This document shows, piece after piece, positions 31,637-39,677 of a DNA stretch of 64,000 nucleotides. The number at the start of each line of letters is the position of its first letter. Position 1 is the stretch's first letter. Position numbers and translations under genes: made by a program. Below the pieces are notes generated by a model. That model had not been told where the DNA came from and searched no databases. It saw only the letters and a program-made list of their open reading frames with translations. Source of the stretch: an uncultured Lentisphaerota bacterium (lineage in GTDB: Bacteria > Verrucomicrobiota > Kiritimatiellia > CAIQIC01); assembly GCA_903896925.1 (NCBI GenBank), contig CAITZM010000117.1:1-64000 (forward strand), given 5' to 3'.

Positions 31637-31888
31637 ATGAAGACGGCCTCTATTCGAGAAGTGCAACATGGGTTGAAAGACGTGCTGGCATGGGTGAGTG
31701 CCGGAGAAACGGTCAGCATCACTCGGCACAACCGGGTGGTTGCTGAACTTATGCCACCGCGACGGCGTCCCGCGAACAAGAAATTCGCCATGCCCGATTT
31801 CACGGCCCGGACGAAGGCCATTTTCGGCGATCAAGTATTGTCCGATTCCACCTCTTTGCTTCGGGAGATGAGGGAGGATCGTTTTTGA
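31637..31888 (+). CDS. Phd/YefM-type antitoxin
   Basis: 83 residues. ATG 31637 is chosen because ATG 31628 lies inside the -10 box. The N-terminus (MKTASIREVQHGLKDVLAWVSAGETVSITRHNRVVAELMP) is the DNA-binding Phd/YefM fold; the C-terminal region (RTKAIFGDQVLSDSTSLLREMREDRF) is the disordered toxin-neutralising segment. The stop at 31888 overlaps the toxin start at 31885, a standard TA arrangement. It should bind its own promoter and repress the operon together with the toxin. Little doubt about family; the partner assignment follows from overlap. Confidence 0.85.
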   Translation: MKTASIREVQHGLKDVLAWVSAGETVSITRHNRVVAELMPPRRRPANKKFAMPDFTARTKAIFGDQVLSDSTSLLREMREDRF

Positions 31889-32316
31889 GCGCTTACGCCG
31901 ACACCTCGGCCCTGCTCAAACTCTACCTGCCGGAAGTCAGCTCTCCTCAGGTGGTGGCTTGGGCTAATACGCTGACGCAGGCGTTGCCGCTGACGCCGTT
32001 GCTGGAATTGGAACTGGTCAATGCCGTGGAGTTGCGTCGCCATCGTCGCGAAATCACTTCGGCCACAGGGCAGCATGTATTGGCGCTGGTGGAGGCCGAC
32101 ATCGCCAATGGCATCTTGCAGCGTACGCCGCTGGACCTGACGATGTGGCGCAAGGCAGTCGAATTGGCGCGCCGGCATACCGCCGAGGCGGGATGCCGCT
32201 CGCTTGATATCCTGCATGTGGCGGCCGCGCTGGCGCTGAGAGCCGACCTGTTTTATACCTTCGATCAGCGACAGCACGACTTGGCCCGTCGCGCCGGCCT
32301 GCGCGTGCAGCCCTAG
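31885..32316 (+). CDS. vapC: PIN-domain toxin (VapC-like)
   Basis: 143 residues from a TTG start at 31885, the only start that keeps the first catalytic Asp (YADTSALLKLY, Asp6). Further acidic residues of the PIN nuclease site are visible: Glu in LELELVNAVE (about 46), Asp in SLDILHVAAAL (about 112) and Asp in YTFDQRQ. PIN toxins cleave RNA, frequently initiator tRNA or the sarcin-ricin loop, and the upstream antitoxin blocks them. Weak start codon use would keep toxin below antitoxin. The operon lies alone between a nitroreductase and valS, consistent with mobile insertion. Confidence 0.85.
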   Translation: MSAYADTSALLKLYLPEVSSPQVVAWANTLTQALPLTPLLELELVNAVELRRHRREITSATGQHVLALVEADIANGILQRTPLDLTMWRKAVELARRHTAEAGCRSLDILHVAAALALRADLFYTFDQRQHDLARRAGLRVQP

Positions 32317-32391
32317 CTTTGCAGGCCCTGTCCGTTTGACCCGCGAGCTGTGTGGGGTCGGTATTCTGGCGGTAAGCGCCGCTGTCCGGCC

Positions 32392-32419
32392 TTGCATTTC
32401 CGCGGCTGATGCCTACACT
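32392..32419 (+). promoter_or_regulatory. valS promoter candidate
   Basis: TTGCAT (32392-32397), 16-bp spacer, TACACT (32414-32419), about 28 bp before the valS ATG. Confidence 0.5.
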
Positions 32420-32447
32420 TTCGCGCGTTTTGGAAAGCGAGTGAACC

Positions 32448-35165
32448 ATGGCTGAATTGCCCAAACATTATGACCCGAAGGCGATCGAGGACAAGTGGTA
32501 CAGCTGGTGGCTGGAACACAACTCGTTCCACAGCGACGCGAGCCGCGGCGGCGAGCCCTATTGCATCGTCATCCCGCCCCCGAACGTCACCGGCATCCTG
32601 CACATGGGCCACGCGCTCAACAACACGATTCAGGACGTGCTGACGCGCTGGCAGCGGATGTGCGGGCGCAACGCGATCTGGGTGCCGGGCACGGACCACG
32701 CGGGCATCGCGACGCAGAACGTGGTCGAGCGCGCGCTGAAGAAGGAAGGCAAGGGCCGGCGCGACCTCGGCCGCGAAAAATTTGTCGAGCGCGTGTGGCA
32801 GTGGCGGGAGGAGTACGGCGGCACCATCATCCGCCAGCTCAAGAAGCTCGGCTCGGCGTGCGACTGGCAGCGCGAGCACTTCACGATGGACGCCGACCTG
32901 AGCGATGCCGTCGCCGAGGTGTTCGTCCGGCTCTATGACAAGGGTTTGATCTACCGCGGCAAGTACATCATCAACTGGTGCCCGCGCTGCCAGACGGCGC
33001 TCTCCGACGAGGAGAGCGAGCATCAGGACACCGCCGGCAAGCTCTACCACCTGCGCTATCCGGTCAGCGGCGTGCCGGGCCGGCAGTTCGTGGTGGTGGC
33101 GACGACGCGGCCGGAGACGATGCTGGGCGACACCGCCGTGGCCGTGAATCCTGCCGACGAGCGCTACCGCGACCTGCGCGCCGGCGGCACGGTGACGCTG
33201 CCGCTGTTGAACCGCACCTTGCAGGTGATCGCCGATGACTACGTGGACCCGAAGTTCGGCACGGGCGTCGTCAAGGTTACGCCTGCGCACGACCCGAACG
33301 ACTATGCGATGGGCCAGCGGCACAGCCTGCCCTCGATTGATGTGATGACCGACGAAGGCCTGATGAACGCCGAGGCCGGGCCGTATGCCGGGCTGGACCG
33401 CTTCGCCTGCCGCAAGCAGATCCTTGCGGACCTGGAAGCGGCCGGGCTGCTCGAAAAAATCGAAGACCATGCGCACGCGGTCGGCCACTGCTACCGCTGC
33501 CACACGGTCGTCGAGCCGCGGCTCTCGCCGCAGTGGTTCGTGCGGATGAAGCCGCTGGCCGAGCCCGCCCTGGCGGCGGTCGTGGAGGGGCGCATCAAGT
33601 TCACGCCCGACCGCTGGACCAAGGTGTATACCGAGTGGATGGAGAACATCCGCGACTGGTGCATCTCGCGGCAGATCTGGTGGGGCCACCGCATCCCGGT
33701 CTTCTATTGCGACGCCTGCGGCCACCAGTGGGCGGCGAAGGGACAGCCGCAGACCTGCGTCAAGTGCGGCGCCGCGAACATCCGGCAGGACGAGGACGTG
33801 CTCGACACCTGGTTCTCTTCGTGGCTCTGGCCGTTCAGCGTCTTCGGCTGGCCGCAACAGAACGCCGACCTGAAATTCTACTACCCGACGCAGACCCTCG
33901 TCACCGCCTCGGAGATCCTGTTCTTCTGGGTCGCCCGCATGATCATGGCCGGCTGCGAGTTCATGGGCGACATCCCGTTCCGCGAGGTCTACATCCACGG
34001 CACGGTCCGCGACGACTCCGGCCGCAAGATGTCCAAGAGCCTGGGCAACTCGATCGATCCGGTGATGATCATCGAGAAGTACAGCGCCGACGCCTTGCGC
34101 TTCAGCCTGATCATGCTGACCGCCACCGGGCAGGACGTGTACATCAGCGAGGACAAGTTCGAGATCGGCCGCAACTTCGGCACGAAGATCTGGAACGCCG
34201 CGCGGTTCATGCAGATGCAGGCGGAGGGCGTGCCCTGTAGCGGCGACCTGTGGTCGCCGGACGGCGGTCACAGACCGCCGCTACAGCTGAGCGCCGACGA
34301 CCAGCACATCCTCGCCAAGCTCAACGAGTGCATCGCCGCCTGCGACGATAACCTCGCCAAGTTCCGCTTCAACGACTACGCGAAGAGCATCTACGAGTTC
34401 ATGTGGCACCAGTTCTGCGACTGGTACGTGGAATACTCGAAACAGGTTTTCTACGGCGACGATGCCGCGCGCAAGGCGATCGTGCTCGGCGTCATGCACC
34501 ACTGCCTGTCCAGCGCCCTGCGCCTGCTCCATCCGCTGATGCCGTTCCTGACCGAGGAACTCTGGCGCGGGATGGCTTACAACCAGACGAACACCGAACA
34601 TCGAACGGGAGACACTCGTCCCGCGTCCCTCGAAACCATTCTGTCCGCGCCGTGGCCGAAAGCGGCCGCGGCGGCGACGTGGGATGCGGCGACCGTCGCA
34701 CATGTCGAGGCGCGGCACGAACTGATCGGCCTGGGCCGGACGCTGCGCGCCGACAACGGCGTGACGCCGGGCCAGAAGGTCGACTTCATCATCAAACCCC
34801 TCGCCGCGGAGGCCGTGGCACGGCTCGAAGCTGACCGCGTCAACCTGATGAGCCTGCTCAAGGCGGGCAGCCTCGTCATCGATCCCGCCTTTGCGCCGAC
34901 GCAGGCGATGCCCAGCGCCCTCACACCGTTGGGCACGCTCTTCATGTCGCTCGGCGCGGTGGACGTGGCCGCGGAGCGCGAGAAGTTGGCCAAGCAGCTG
35001 GCCGAGGTCGAGCGCAACAGCGCCGGTGTCGAGGCCAAGCTCGGCAATGCGAACTTTGTCGGTCGCGCCCCGGCGGCGGTCGTCGAGGCGCAGCGCAAGC
35101 TGCTGGCCGAGCTGGTGGAGAAGCGCGCGAAGCTGACGCAGATGCTCGGGCAATTGCAGGGCTGA
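32448..35165 (+). CDS. valS: Valyl-tRNA synthetase
   Basis: 905 residues, normal for bacterial ValRS (E. coli 951). Class I signatures are intact: HMGH (residues 52-55) and KMSKS (527-531). The editing domain (TTRPETMLGDTAVAVNP), the anticodon-binding domain (about 640-790) and a C-terminal coiled-coil (AEREKLAKQLAEVERNSAGVEAKL) are present. It charges tRNA-Val and hydrolyses mischarged threonine. Between the catalytic and anticodon domains, codons 597-613 encode SGDLWSPDGGHRPPLQ, produced by a REP-type double hairpin in the DNA (34235-34286). The insertion keeps frame and presumably forms a surface loop. The gene is single and essential, so this insertion must be tolerated. Confidence 0.95.
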   Translation: MAELPKHYDPKAIEDKWYSWWLEHNSFHSDASRGGEPYCIVIPPPNVTGILHMGHALNNTIQDVLTRWQRMCGRNAIWVPGTDHAGIATQNVVERALKKEGKGRRDLGREKFVERVWQWREEYGGTIIRQLKKLGSACDWQREHFTMDADLSDAVAEVFVRLYDKGLIYRGKYIINWCPRCQTALSDEESEHQDTAGKLYHLRYPVSGVPGRQFVVVATTRPETMLGDTAVAVNPADERYRDLRAGGTVTLPLLNRTLQVIADDYVDPKFGTGVVKVTPAHDPNDYAMGQRHSLPSIDVMTDEGLMNAEAGPYAGLDRFACRKQILADLEAAGLLEKIEDHAHAVGHCYRCHTVVEPRLSPQWFVRMKPLAEPALAAVVEGRIKFTPDRWTKVYTEWMENIRDWCISRQIWWGHRIPVFYCDACGHQWAAKGQPQTCVKCGAANIRQDEDVLDTWFSSWLWPFSVFGWPQQNADLKFYYPTQTLVTASEILFFWVARMIMAGCEFMGDIPFREVYIHGTVRDDSGRKMSKSLGNSIDPVMIIEKYSADALRFSLIMLTATGQDVYISEDKFEIGRNFGTKIWNAARFMQMQAEGVPCSGDLWSPDGGHRPPLQLSADDQHILAKLNECIAACDDNLAKFRFNDYAKSIYEFMWHQFCDWYVEYSKQVFYGDDAARKAIVLGVMHHCLSSALRLLHPLMPFLTEELWRGMAYNQTNTEHRTGDTRPASLETILSAPWPKAAAAATWDAATVAHVEARHELIGLGRTLRADNGVTPGQKVDFIIKPLAAEAVARLEADRVNLMSLLKAGSLVIDPAFAPTQAMPSALTPLGTLFMSLGAVDVAAEREKLAKQLAEVERNSAGVEAKLGNANFVGRAPAAVVEAQRKLLAELVEKRAKLTQMLGQLQG
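34235..34286 (+). repeat. REP-pair palindrome inserted in valS
   Basis: A near-perfect 52-bp inverted repeat with CTGTAGCGGCG at one end and CGCCGCTACAG at the other. Each half is itself a hairpin (GGCGACC/GGTCGCC and GGCGGTC/GACCGCC). The GTAG head matches the REP family at 9268-9607. It is read in frame within valS. Confidence 0.8.
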
Positions 35166-35407
35166 CGGGGCTGCAGTTCAGCCCTGGTGTGGCTGCTGTA
35201 CAGCTGAGGCGAAGTTTTCGTCCCGCGGTCGCTGGGGCCCGGTCTGAAGCCGGCGCGGTGGTTGCTGGCGCAGGTAGCTGCGTGGCCACCGGCGTGTCTG
35301 GCCTGCCAGCCCGGTGGACGTATGCACCGGCACCGCGTGCTCACCCTGCACACAAAAAAGCCGCCCTCGATGAAGAGGGCGGCTTGTCTCAGACAGTGTG
35401 AACCGTC
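35166..35407. other. Gap between convergent valS and lipoprotein gene
   Basis: 242 bp with no gene. Apart from the minus-strand terminator near the right end, only GC-rich sequence without a clear motif is seen. No plus-strand terminator for valS is evident. Confidence 0.5.
35354..35385 (-). terminator. Rho-independent terminator of the lipoprotein gene
   Basis: An 11-bp stem (AAGCCGCCCTC/GAGGGCGGCTT) with a 6-nt loop; reading the minus strand it is followed by TTTTTT (35359-35354). Confidence 0.85.
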
Positions 35408-35785
35408 TTAGTGTGCGCCGGCTTTCTTGGCCGGTGCTTTCGCTGCCTTGGCCGGGGCTTTGCCCTTGGCGGCCGGCGTGGCGCTCTTGGTCGGGGCCGG
35501 GGCCTTGCTCTTGGCCGCCGCTTCAATCATGCCCGCCTGACGCTTGATCAGGGCTTCGTAGGCCGTCTTTTGCGCCTGGAACTGCTGGCTCAAACCGGCG
35601 GCTTCGGAATCCTTCTGGTCCAGCGCACCCTTGAGCGCCTGAACGTCCTGCTGTGAGCGGGCGAGCTGCGACTTGATGGCCGCGCACTCATCCTGCAGTT
35701 TCTGGTGTTCCTCTTTGGGTACGCCGCAACCGCACAGGGCGGCCAGAGCCAACGCTGCACAGGCAGTACGAATTGTAGTCTTCAT
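35408..35785 (-). CDS. Small lipoprotein with coiled coil and Ala/Lys/Pro-rich tail
   Basis: 125 residues from ATG 35785 (GAGGA six bases upstream; the longer frame to 35818 adds a non-signal peptide). A type II signal peptide ends in a lipobox (AALCGC, Cys near residue 20). Residues about 25-80 form a coiled coil (EEHQKLQDECAAIKSQLARSQQDVQ...), and the last 45 residues are Ala/Lys/Pro-rich (KAPAPTKSATPAAKGKAPAKAAK), like a peptidoglycan- or DNA-contacting tail. It might tether outer membrane to wall, in the manner of Lpp or LppX-type proteins; this is inference. It is transcribed alone from its own promoter and ends at a strong terminator. Confidence 0.8.
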   Translation of the reverse strand: MKTTIRTACAALALAALCGCGVPKEEHQKLQDECAAIKSQLARSQQDVQALKGALDQKDSEAAGLSQQFQAQKTAYEALIKRQAGMIEAAAKSKAPAPTKSATPAAKGKAPAKAAKAPAKKAGAH

Positions 35786-35848
35786 GATGTCCTCAGTGTT
35801 CCATTTTTTGTCCGTCACCTTGGCGGACAGAAATTGTTAGCGGGGCGC

Positions 35849-35876
35849 ACTCTAGCGCACGCAGATTTATTTGCAA
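35849..35876 (-). promoter_or_regulatory. Promoter of the lipoprotein gene
   Basis: Minus strand TTGCAA (35876-35871), 16-bp spacer, TAGAGT (35854-35849), about 60 bp before the ATG. Confidence 0.6.
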
Positions 35877-35902
35877 GCGCGGAGTGTGCTCCCGCAGCCG
35901 GG

Positions 35903-36100
35903 TCAGGCGGCGGCCCGGGGTCCCTTGTTCTTGGCCTTCAACAGCAGGCGCAGTTGTACGGCATCCATCGTTCGCAGTTGCTCCGCGGGCACGCCCATCG
36001 CGGCCAGACGTTTGCGGTGCGTGGCTTCGCGGCGGCGGCGCTCCGTGCCGCTCTTGCGAGGCCGGCGCAGATTCTTATTGCGTCGTAACATGTCGCCCAT
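35903..36100 (-). CDS. Small highly basic conserved-looking protein
   Basis: 65 residues from ATG 36100 with an excellent AGGAGATAAATC upstream. The first half is extremely basic (MLRRNKNLRRPRKSGTERRRREATHRKRL); the second half is a predicted helix pair (GVPAEQLRTMDAVQLRLLLK). The composition recalls small ribosomal or RNA-binding proteins, but I recognise no named family. A promoter (36145-36173) lies just upstream, so it is expressed on its own. A ribosome- or nucleic-acid-associated role is a guess from charge. Confidence 0.65.
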   Translation of the reverse strand: MGDMLRRNKNLRRPRKSGTERRRREATHRKRLAAMGVPAEQLRTMDAVQLRLLLKAKNKGPRAAA

Positions 36101-36144
36101 GATTTATCTCCTGTAATCGCGTTGTTAAAAGTGCGCGGGGGCGG

Positions 36145-36173
36145 ACTCTACAGGGCGGGACCCGCACAGGCAA
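36145..36173 (-). promoter_or_regulatory. Promoter of the small basic protein gene
   Basis: Minus strand TTGCCT (36173-36168), 17-bp spacer, TAGAGT (36150-36145), the same -10 as the lipoprotein promoter. Confidence 0.55.
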
Positions 36174-36192
36174 ACATTAAATTCCACGCAGT

Positions 36193-36293
36193 CCTTATTC
36201 GGCGACCTTGATAGCCGATGGGGGGCGCACTTTTCTTCCGGGTTCGGCACCTGAAGTAGCCGTGGCGTGGCAACGGTCCCCCGATAAACAAGG
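36193..36293 (-). other. 5S-rRNA-like sequence, possibly degenerate
   Basis: On the minus strand this 101-nt stretch contains the 5S loop-C signature GCCGAACCCGGAAG flanked by CUUC/GAAG pairing, and an AAGGUCGCCG 3' segment like the canonical 5S end. The ends can pair as CCTT...TCGG with CCGA...AAGG. The gamma domain is too short for a normal 5S (about 115-120 nt). No 16S or 23S gene is nearby. It may be a decayed 5S copy or a look-alike. Confidence 0.25.
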
Positions 36294-36327
36294 GAAGCCA
36301 GGATGGGGCGGCCTCTGCTACGTTCAT

Positions 36328-36360
36328 AAAAAAACACGCCGCCCGGGTGGGCGGCGTGTT
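36328..36360 (-). terminator. Rho-independent terminator of the two-gene coiled-coil operon
   Basis: A 12-bp stem (AACACGCCGCCC with GGGCGGCGTGTT), GGGT loop, and a run of seven T on the minus strand. Confidence 0.85.
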
Positions 36361-36386
36361 GGCTGGCGGCGTTAGCGCCGGCGCGG

Positions 36387-36716
36387 TCAGCGCTGCGGCT
36401 GCTGTTGCTGCTGTTGCTGCTGCAGTCCGATGCCGTACTTGTCCTGTACCTGCTTGGCATCTTTGTCGGTCTTGGCCAACTCGATCAACTCCATCATCAT
36501 CTTTTGGAAGCGATCCATGATCGGCTTCGATTTCATCAAGCCGTCTGCGGCCTGGGCCTGGGCTGTCGCCAGGTTCGCCTTGTAGGTGGTCAGGTCGGTT
36601 TTGATCCGGCTGGCATCCGAGGCCGTCGGGCCCAGAAAGGCGATGATGCTGATCGCGACGAGCGCGATCGGAAGGAAGGGATTGGCCTGTTTTTCGGTTT
36701 GGTTCTGGTCGCTCAT
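36387..36716 (-). CDS. Small membrane-anchored coiled-coil protein with poly-Q tail
   Basis: 109 residues: a polar N-terminus, one membrane helix (PFLPIALVAISIIAFLGP, about 13-30), a helical region (SRIKTDLTTYKANLATAQAQ..., about 36-92) and a glutamine tail (eight Q before PQR). Its ATG overlaps the stop of the upstream gene by four bases (ATGA at 36713), and a strong terminator follows, so the two form an operon. Both are bitopic proteins with Q-rich coiled coils and may form a complex. No family is recognised. Confidence 0.75.
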   Translation of the reverse strand: MSDQNQTEKQANPFLPIALVAISIIAFLGPTASDASRIKTDLTTYKANLATAQAQAADGLMKSKPIMDRFQKMMMELIELAKTDKDAKQVQDKYGIGLQQQQQQQQPQR

Positions 36717-37048
36717 GGCGTCCCGCCTTTCTTGGAGGTGCTGGTTCCGTTGGCTGCCGCCGGGGGCGCAGCTTGGAACTGGATGTTATAGCCGTTGTTG
36801 GCCAGCAGCTTGTGCATCTTGTCGCTGCGCGCGGCCACGATGACCATGTCCTGCAGGATGTTGTTACCCATCTGCATCACGCGCTGCGTGTTATTGATCT
36901 CCGCCTGGAGTTGCTGCAAAACGGCTTGCTGCTGCTGCAACTCGCCCTGCAGGCCTTGATTCGACTTACCGGTCTTGATCACAACGATAGCCAAGATCAG
37001 GCACGCTGCGCCCAACACCACGGTCACTAAGTACTGCCATGCTTTCAT
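36713..37048 (-). CDS. Small membrane-anchored coiled-coil protein
   Basis: 111 residues from ATG 37048 with a strong AAGGAG seven bases upstream. An N-terminal membrane anchor (YLVTVVLGAACLILAIVVIK, about 5-24) is followed by a glutamine-rich coiled coil (QGLQGELQQQQAVLQQLQAE, about 31-50) and an Ala/Pro/Gly/Ser/Lys-rich C-terminus. The start at 37048 is much better supported than the long upstream extension. It is translationally coupled to the next membrane protein. Function unknown; an envelope or division-related scaffold is conceivable. Confidence 0.75.
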   Translation of the reverse strand: MKAWQYLVTVVLGAACLILAIVVIKTGKSNQGLQGELQQQQAVLQQLQAEINNTQRVMQMGNNILQDMVIVAARSDKMHKLLANNGYNIQFQAAPPAAANGTSTSKKGGTP

Positions 37049-37235
37049 TCGGTGCTCCTTATAATTCGCGCGGAATATAAACACACTCTTCCCTGCGGTG
37101 GGAAGGAAAAAGAACAAAATATTTCTGCCCGGTGGAGCGCCGTCTGGCCGCTCGCGGCGTGCCCGGAGGCCGGCGGGATGAAGCCGCTTCTTCCGGCTGG
37201 ATTTCAGGGCCAGCGGCGGCGCGAGGCCCGCGGGT

Positions 37236-37264
37236 TTGCAAAGCCCCAGGTGCTGTGACATACT
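37236..37264 (+). promoter_or_regulatory. rsmI promoter candidate
   Basis: TTGCAA (37236-37241), 17-bp spacer, CATACT (37259-37264), 36 bp before the ATG. Confidence 0.5.
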
Positions 37265-37300
37265 CGCCGCCGCAGTACGCATCACGAGAGGAACCGAACC

Positions 37301-38056
37301 ATGCAAGCCGGTCTGTACGTCGTCGCCACCCCCATCGGCAACCTGGCCGATATTACGCTGCGCGCGCTCGAAACGCTCCGCGGCGCCGGTCTCATTGTGG
37401 CCGAGGACACGCGGTGGAGTCACAAGCTGCTTGACCATCATGGCATCCATGCCCCGCTGATCAGCTGCCACAAATTTAACGAGGCTGCCCGCGTGGACCT
37501 CATCCTTGGCAGGATCCATGAGGGGTCGGCCGTCGCCCTCATCACCGATGCCGGCACGCCGGCCATCTCCGACCCCGGTTCGCGGCTGGTGGCCGCCGCG
37601 CGCGCCGCCGGCGTCTATGTGACGGCCTTGCCCGGACCCTCGGCGGTGACGATGGCCATGTCGCTCTGCGGTTTCGGCGGCGTAGGCTTTTTGTTCGAGG
37701 GTTTCCTGACGCGCGCGAGCAATGCGCGCAAACGCCGGCTGAGCGAGCTCGCCGCCTACGACCGTCCCGTCGTGATCTACGAGTCGCCCTACCGCCTGCT
37801 CAAACTGCTCGGCGAGATGGACACGGCCCTGCATGACCGTTCCATTTATGTCGGCCGCGAACTGACCAAGCAGTTCGAGGAGAACCTGGTCGGCACGCCG
37901 TCCGAACTGATCGCCAAATTCTCCGGTCGCACCGTCAAGGGTGAACTGGTGCTTGTCATTCCTCCGGCCACGCGCGCCGAGCGTCGGGAAATGGAAGAGG
38001 CCGCCGAGGTCATGTCTGTCGGCGAGTCCGATGGCGGAGACTCCGCCGGCGGCTGA
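37301..38056 (+). CDS. rsmI: 16S rRNA (cytidine(1402)-2'-O)-methyltransferase
   Basis: 251 residues; a GAGAGGAA site precedes the ATG. The tetrapyrrole-methylase fold is clear: VVATPIGNLADITLRALETL (about 7-26), AEDTR (about 34), ALITDAGTPAISDPG (about 80-94), LPGPSAVTMA, FEGFL and YESPYRL. RsmI methylates the ribose of C1402 in 16S rRNA with S-adenosylmethionine; together with RsmH it fine-tunes the decoding centre. The C-terminus after about 225 is acidic and variable. It is a single gene followed by 330 bp without a clear gene. Confidence 0.95.
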   Translation: MQAGLYVVATPIGNLADITLRALETLRGAGLIVAEDTRWSHKLLDHHGIHAPLISCHKFNEAARVDLILGRIHEGSAVALITDAGTPAISDPGSRLVAAARAAGVYVTALPGPSAVTMAMSLCGFGGVGFLFEGFLTRASNARKRRLSELAAYDRPVVIYESPYRLLKLLGEMDTALHDRSIYVGRELTKQFEENLVGTPSELIAKFSGRTVKGELVLVIPPATRAERREMEEAAEVMSVGESDGGDSAGG

Positions 38057-38386
38057 TGGCGTCTGCGCGAGTGAGGGGTGGCGCGGAGTCCCAGGGTGGG
38101 GCGGGCATCCCCCAAATGCGGCGGGGCCCGGCGGTTCGCCATACGCTGCTTCACTGTTTCCCCGCGCGTTAGGGCCCGGGTCCATGGTTCTGATCAACCT
38201 CAGGGGCTCGTTTCCGGATACGGGTCATGCTGAAGGACGCGTGCCGGACGCTGGTATACATCGTGCTGTTGGCTGTGGGCAGCGCGCTGGTGGATACGCC
38301 CCGGCTTTCCGCGGGCCGCATTTTTATGCTGCTTTTTTTAATAAATGGTGTAAGTTTCACAGACATTTGATTGGCGGGATGATGCT
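38057..38386. other. Gap after rsmI
   Basis: 330 bp with no supported gene. A GC-rich part is followed by an AT-rich stretch (CTTTTTTTAATAAATGG at about 38333) next to the start of the flavoprotein gene. A weak CCGCATTTTTATGCTGC hairpin-like segment lies at about 38318. Confidence 0.4.
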
Positions 38387-39655
38387 ATGGTTGTAAAAAG
38401 AAAAAAGAAAGAAATCTTGGTGCTCGGCGGCGGGCCGGCGGGGATGATGGCCGCGATCGCGGCCGCGCGTCATGGCGCAAAGGTGACGCTCCTCGAACGG
38501 ATGCCGGAGCCGGGGCTCAAACTCTGCGCGAGCGGCGGGGGGCGCAGCAATATTACCAACACCTTGGCGAACGAACCCTTCATGGACAAGCTGGGCCGGC
38601 AGGGGCGCTTTGCCGAGCCGGCGCTGAGCCTGATGGGCTCGATTCAGCTGCGCGAATTTCTCGCATCCATCAATATCCCGACGCATACGCCCAACGGCTT
38701 TCATGTCTACCCGATCTGCGAGAATGCGACGCAGGTCCGCGATGCGCTGCAAGCCGAAGCCGTGCGCTGCAAGGTCAAGGTGATGACCAACATGCAGGTG
38801 GTGGAGCTGGTCCGCACGGGCGAACGCGTCAGCGGCGTCAAGTTGAGCAAAGGCAGCATGACGGCGGATGCGGTGATCATCGCCACGGGCAGCTGCGGCT
38901 ATCCGGCGCTGGGCGGCAACGATTCCGGCTATGCGCTGGCGCGGTCGGTGGGCCATACGATGGCGCCGCTCGCGCCCGCCCTGGTACCGATCATCACGCG
39001 CGAACGTTGGCCCGGCGAACTGGCCGGTGTCTCGTTGCCGGATGTGCGGGTGTGGCTCGATCTGCCCGGCCATTCGAGGGAGGGCCTGCGCGGCGACCTG
39101 CTCTTCACGCACAACGGCATCTCCGGGCCGGCGGTGCTCGATATGTCCGGCGCGATTGCGCGGCTGCTGACGAAGCAGTTCGCCGTGCCGATGCGGATTG
39201 ATCTGCTGCCGAAGGAAAAAGCGGAGCAGACGCTGGCGCGCTTCGCGGACTGGCGGACGCGTTCCGGCAAGAAGCTGGTGGTCAACCTGCTCGCGACGGA
39301 AGTCGGGCTGCCGCACTCCTTCGCGCGGCAGCTGCTCGCGCTCTCGGGCGCGGAACCGGAAGTCATTGCGGCCGAGCTGCCGGCCATCGCCCGCGACCAG
39401 CTCGTGGCCCAGTTGCACGGCCTGCTGCTGACGGCGCGCGACACCGAGGGCTTCAAGCGCGCGATGGTCGTGCGCGGCGGCATCGCCTTGCGCGACATCA
39501 CTTCCGAAACGCTCGAGAGCGAGAAGCTCTGGGGCCTCTATTTCGCCGGCGAGGTGCTCGACATCGATGGGCCCTGCGGCGGCTACAACCTGCAATGGGC
39601 CTTCGCCAGCGGCTGGCTGGCGGGTCTTGCCGCGGCTGGCGCCCTGCCGAAATAA
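38387..39655 (+). CDS. HI0933/BaiN-family FAD-dependent oxidoreductase
   Basis: 422 residues. The FAD motif VLGGGPAGMMAAIAAARHGAKVTLLER (about 11-37) is followed by the family hallmark KLCASGGGRSNITNT (about 45-59), ATGSCGYPALGGNDSGYALA, FTHNGISGPAVLDMSG and the C-terminal GEVLDIDGPCGGYNLQWAFASG. Members of the HI0933 family (BaiN in bile-acid work, YhiN in E. coli) reduce unsaturated substrates or have no assigned role. The protein is complete. The next gene follows after 22 bp, but no functional link is obvious. Confidence 0.9.
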   Translation: MVVKRKKKEILVLGGGPAGMMAAIAAARHGAKVTLLERMPEPGLKLCASGGGRSNITNTLANEPFMDKLGRQGRFAEPALSLMGSIQLREFLASINIPTHTPNGFHVYPICENATQVRDALQAEAVRCKVKVMTNMQVVELVRTGERVSGVKLSKGSMTADAVIIATGSCGYPALGGNDSGYALARSVGHTMAPLAPALVPIITRERWPGELAGVSLPDVRVWLDLPGHSREGLRGDLLFTHNGISGPAVLDMSGAIARLLTKQFAVPMRIDLLPKEKAEQTLARFADWRTRSGKKLVVNLLATEVGLPHSFARQLLALSGAEPEVIAAELPAIARDQLVAQLHGLLLTARDTEGFKRAMVVRGGIALRDITSETLESEKLWGLYFAGEVLDIDGPCGGYNLQWAFASGWLAGLAAAGALPK

Positions 39656-39677
39656 AGGTATGCTGCGGCGGTGAGCC

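Noticed and set aside
36193-36293. 4.5S/SRP RNA
   Set aside because: It has CAGG and CGGAAG fragments but not the contiguous CAGGNCCGGAAGGNAGCAG loop of SRP RNA; the 5S-like reading fits better.
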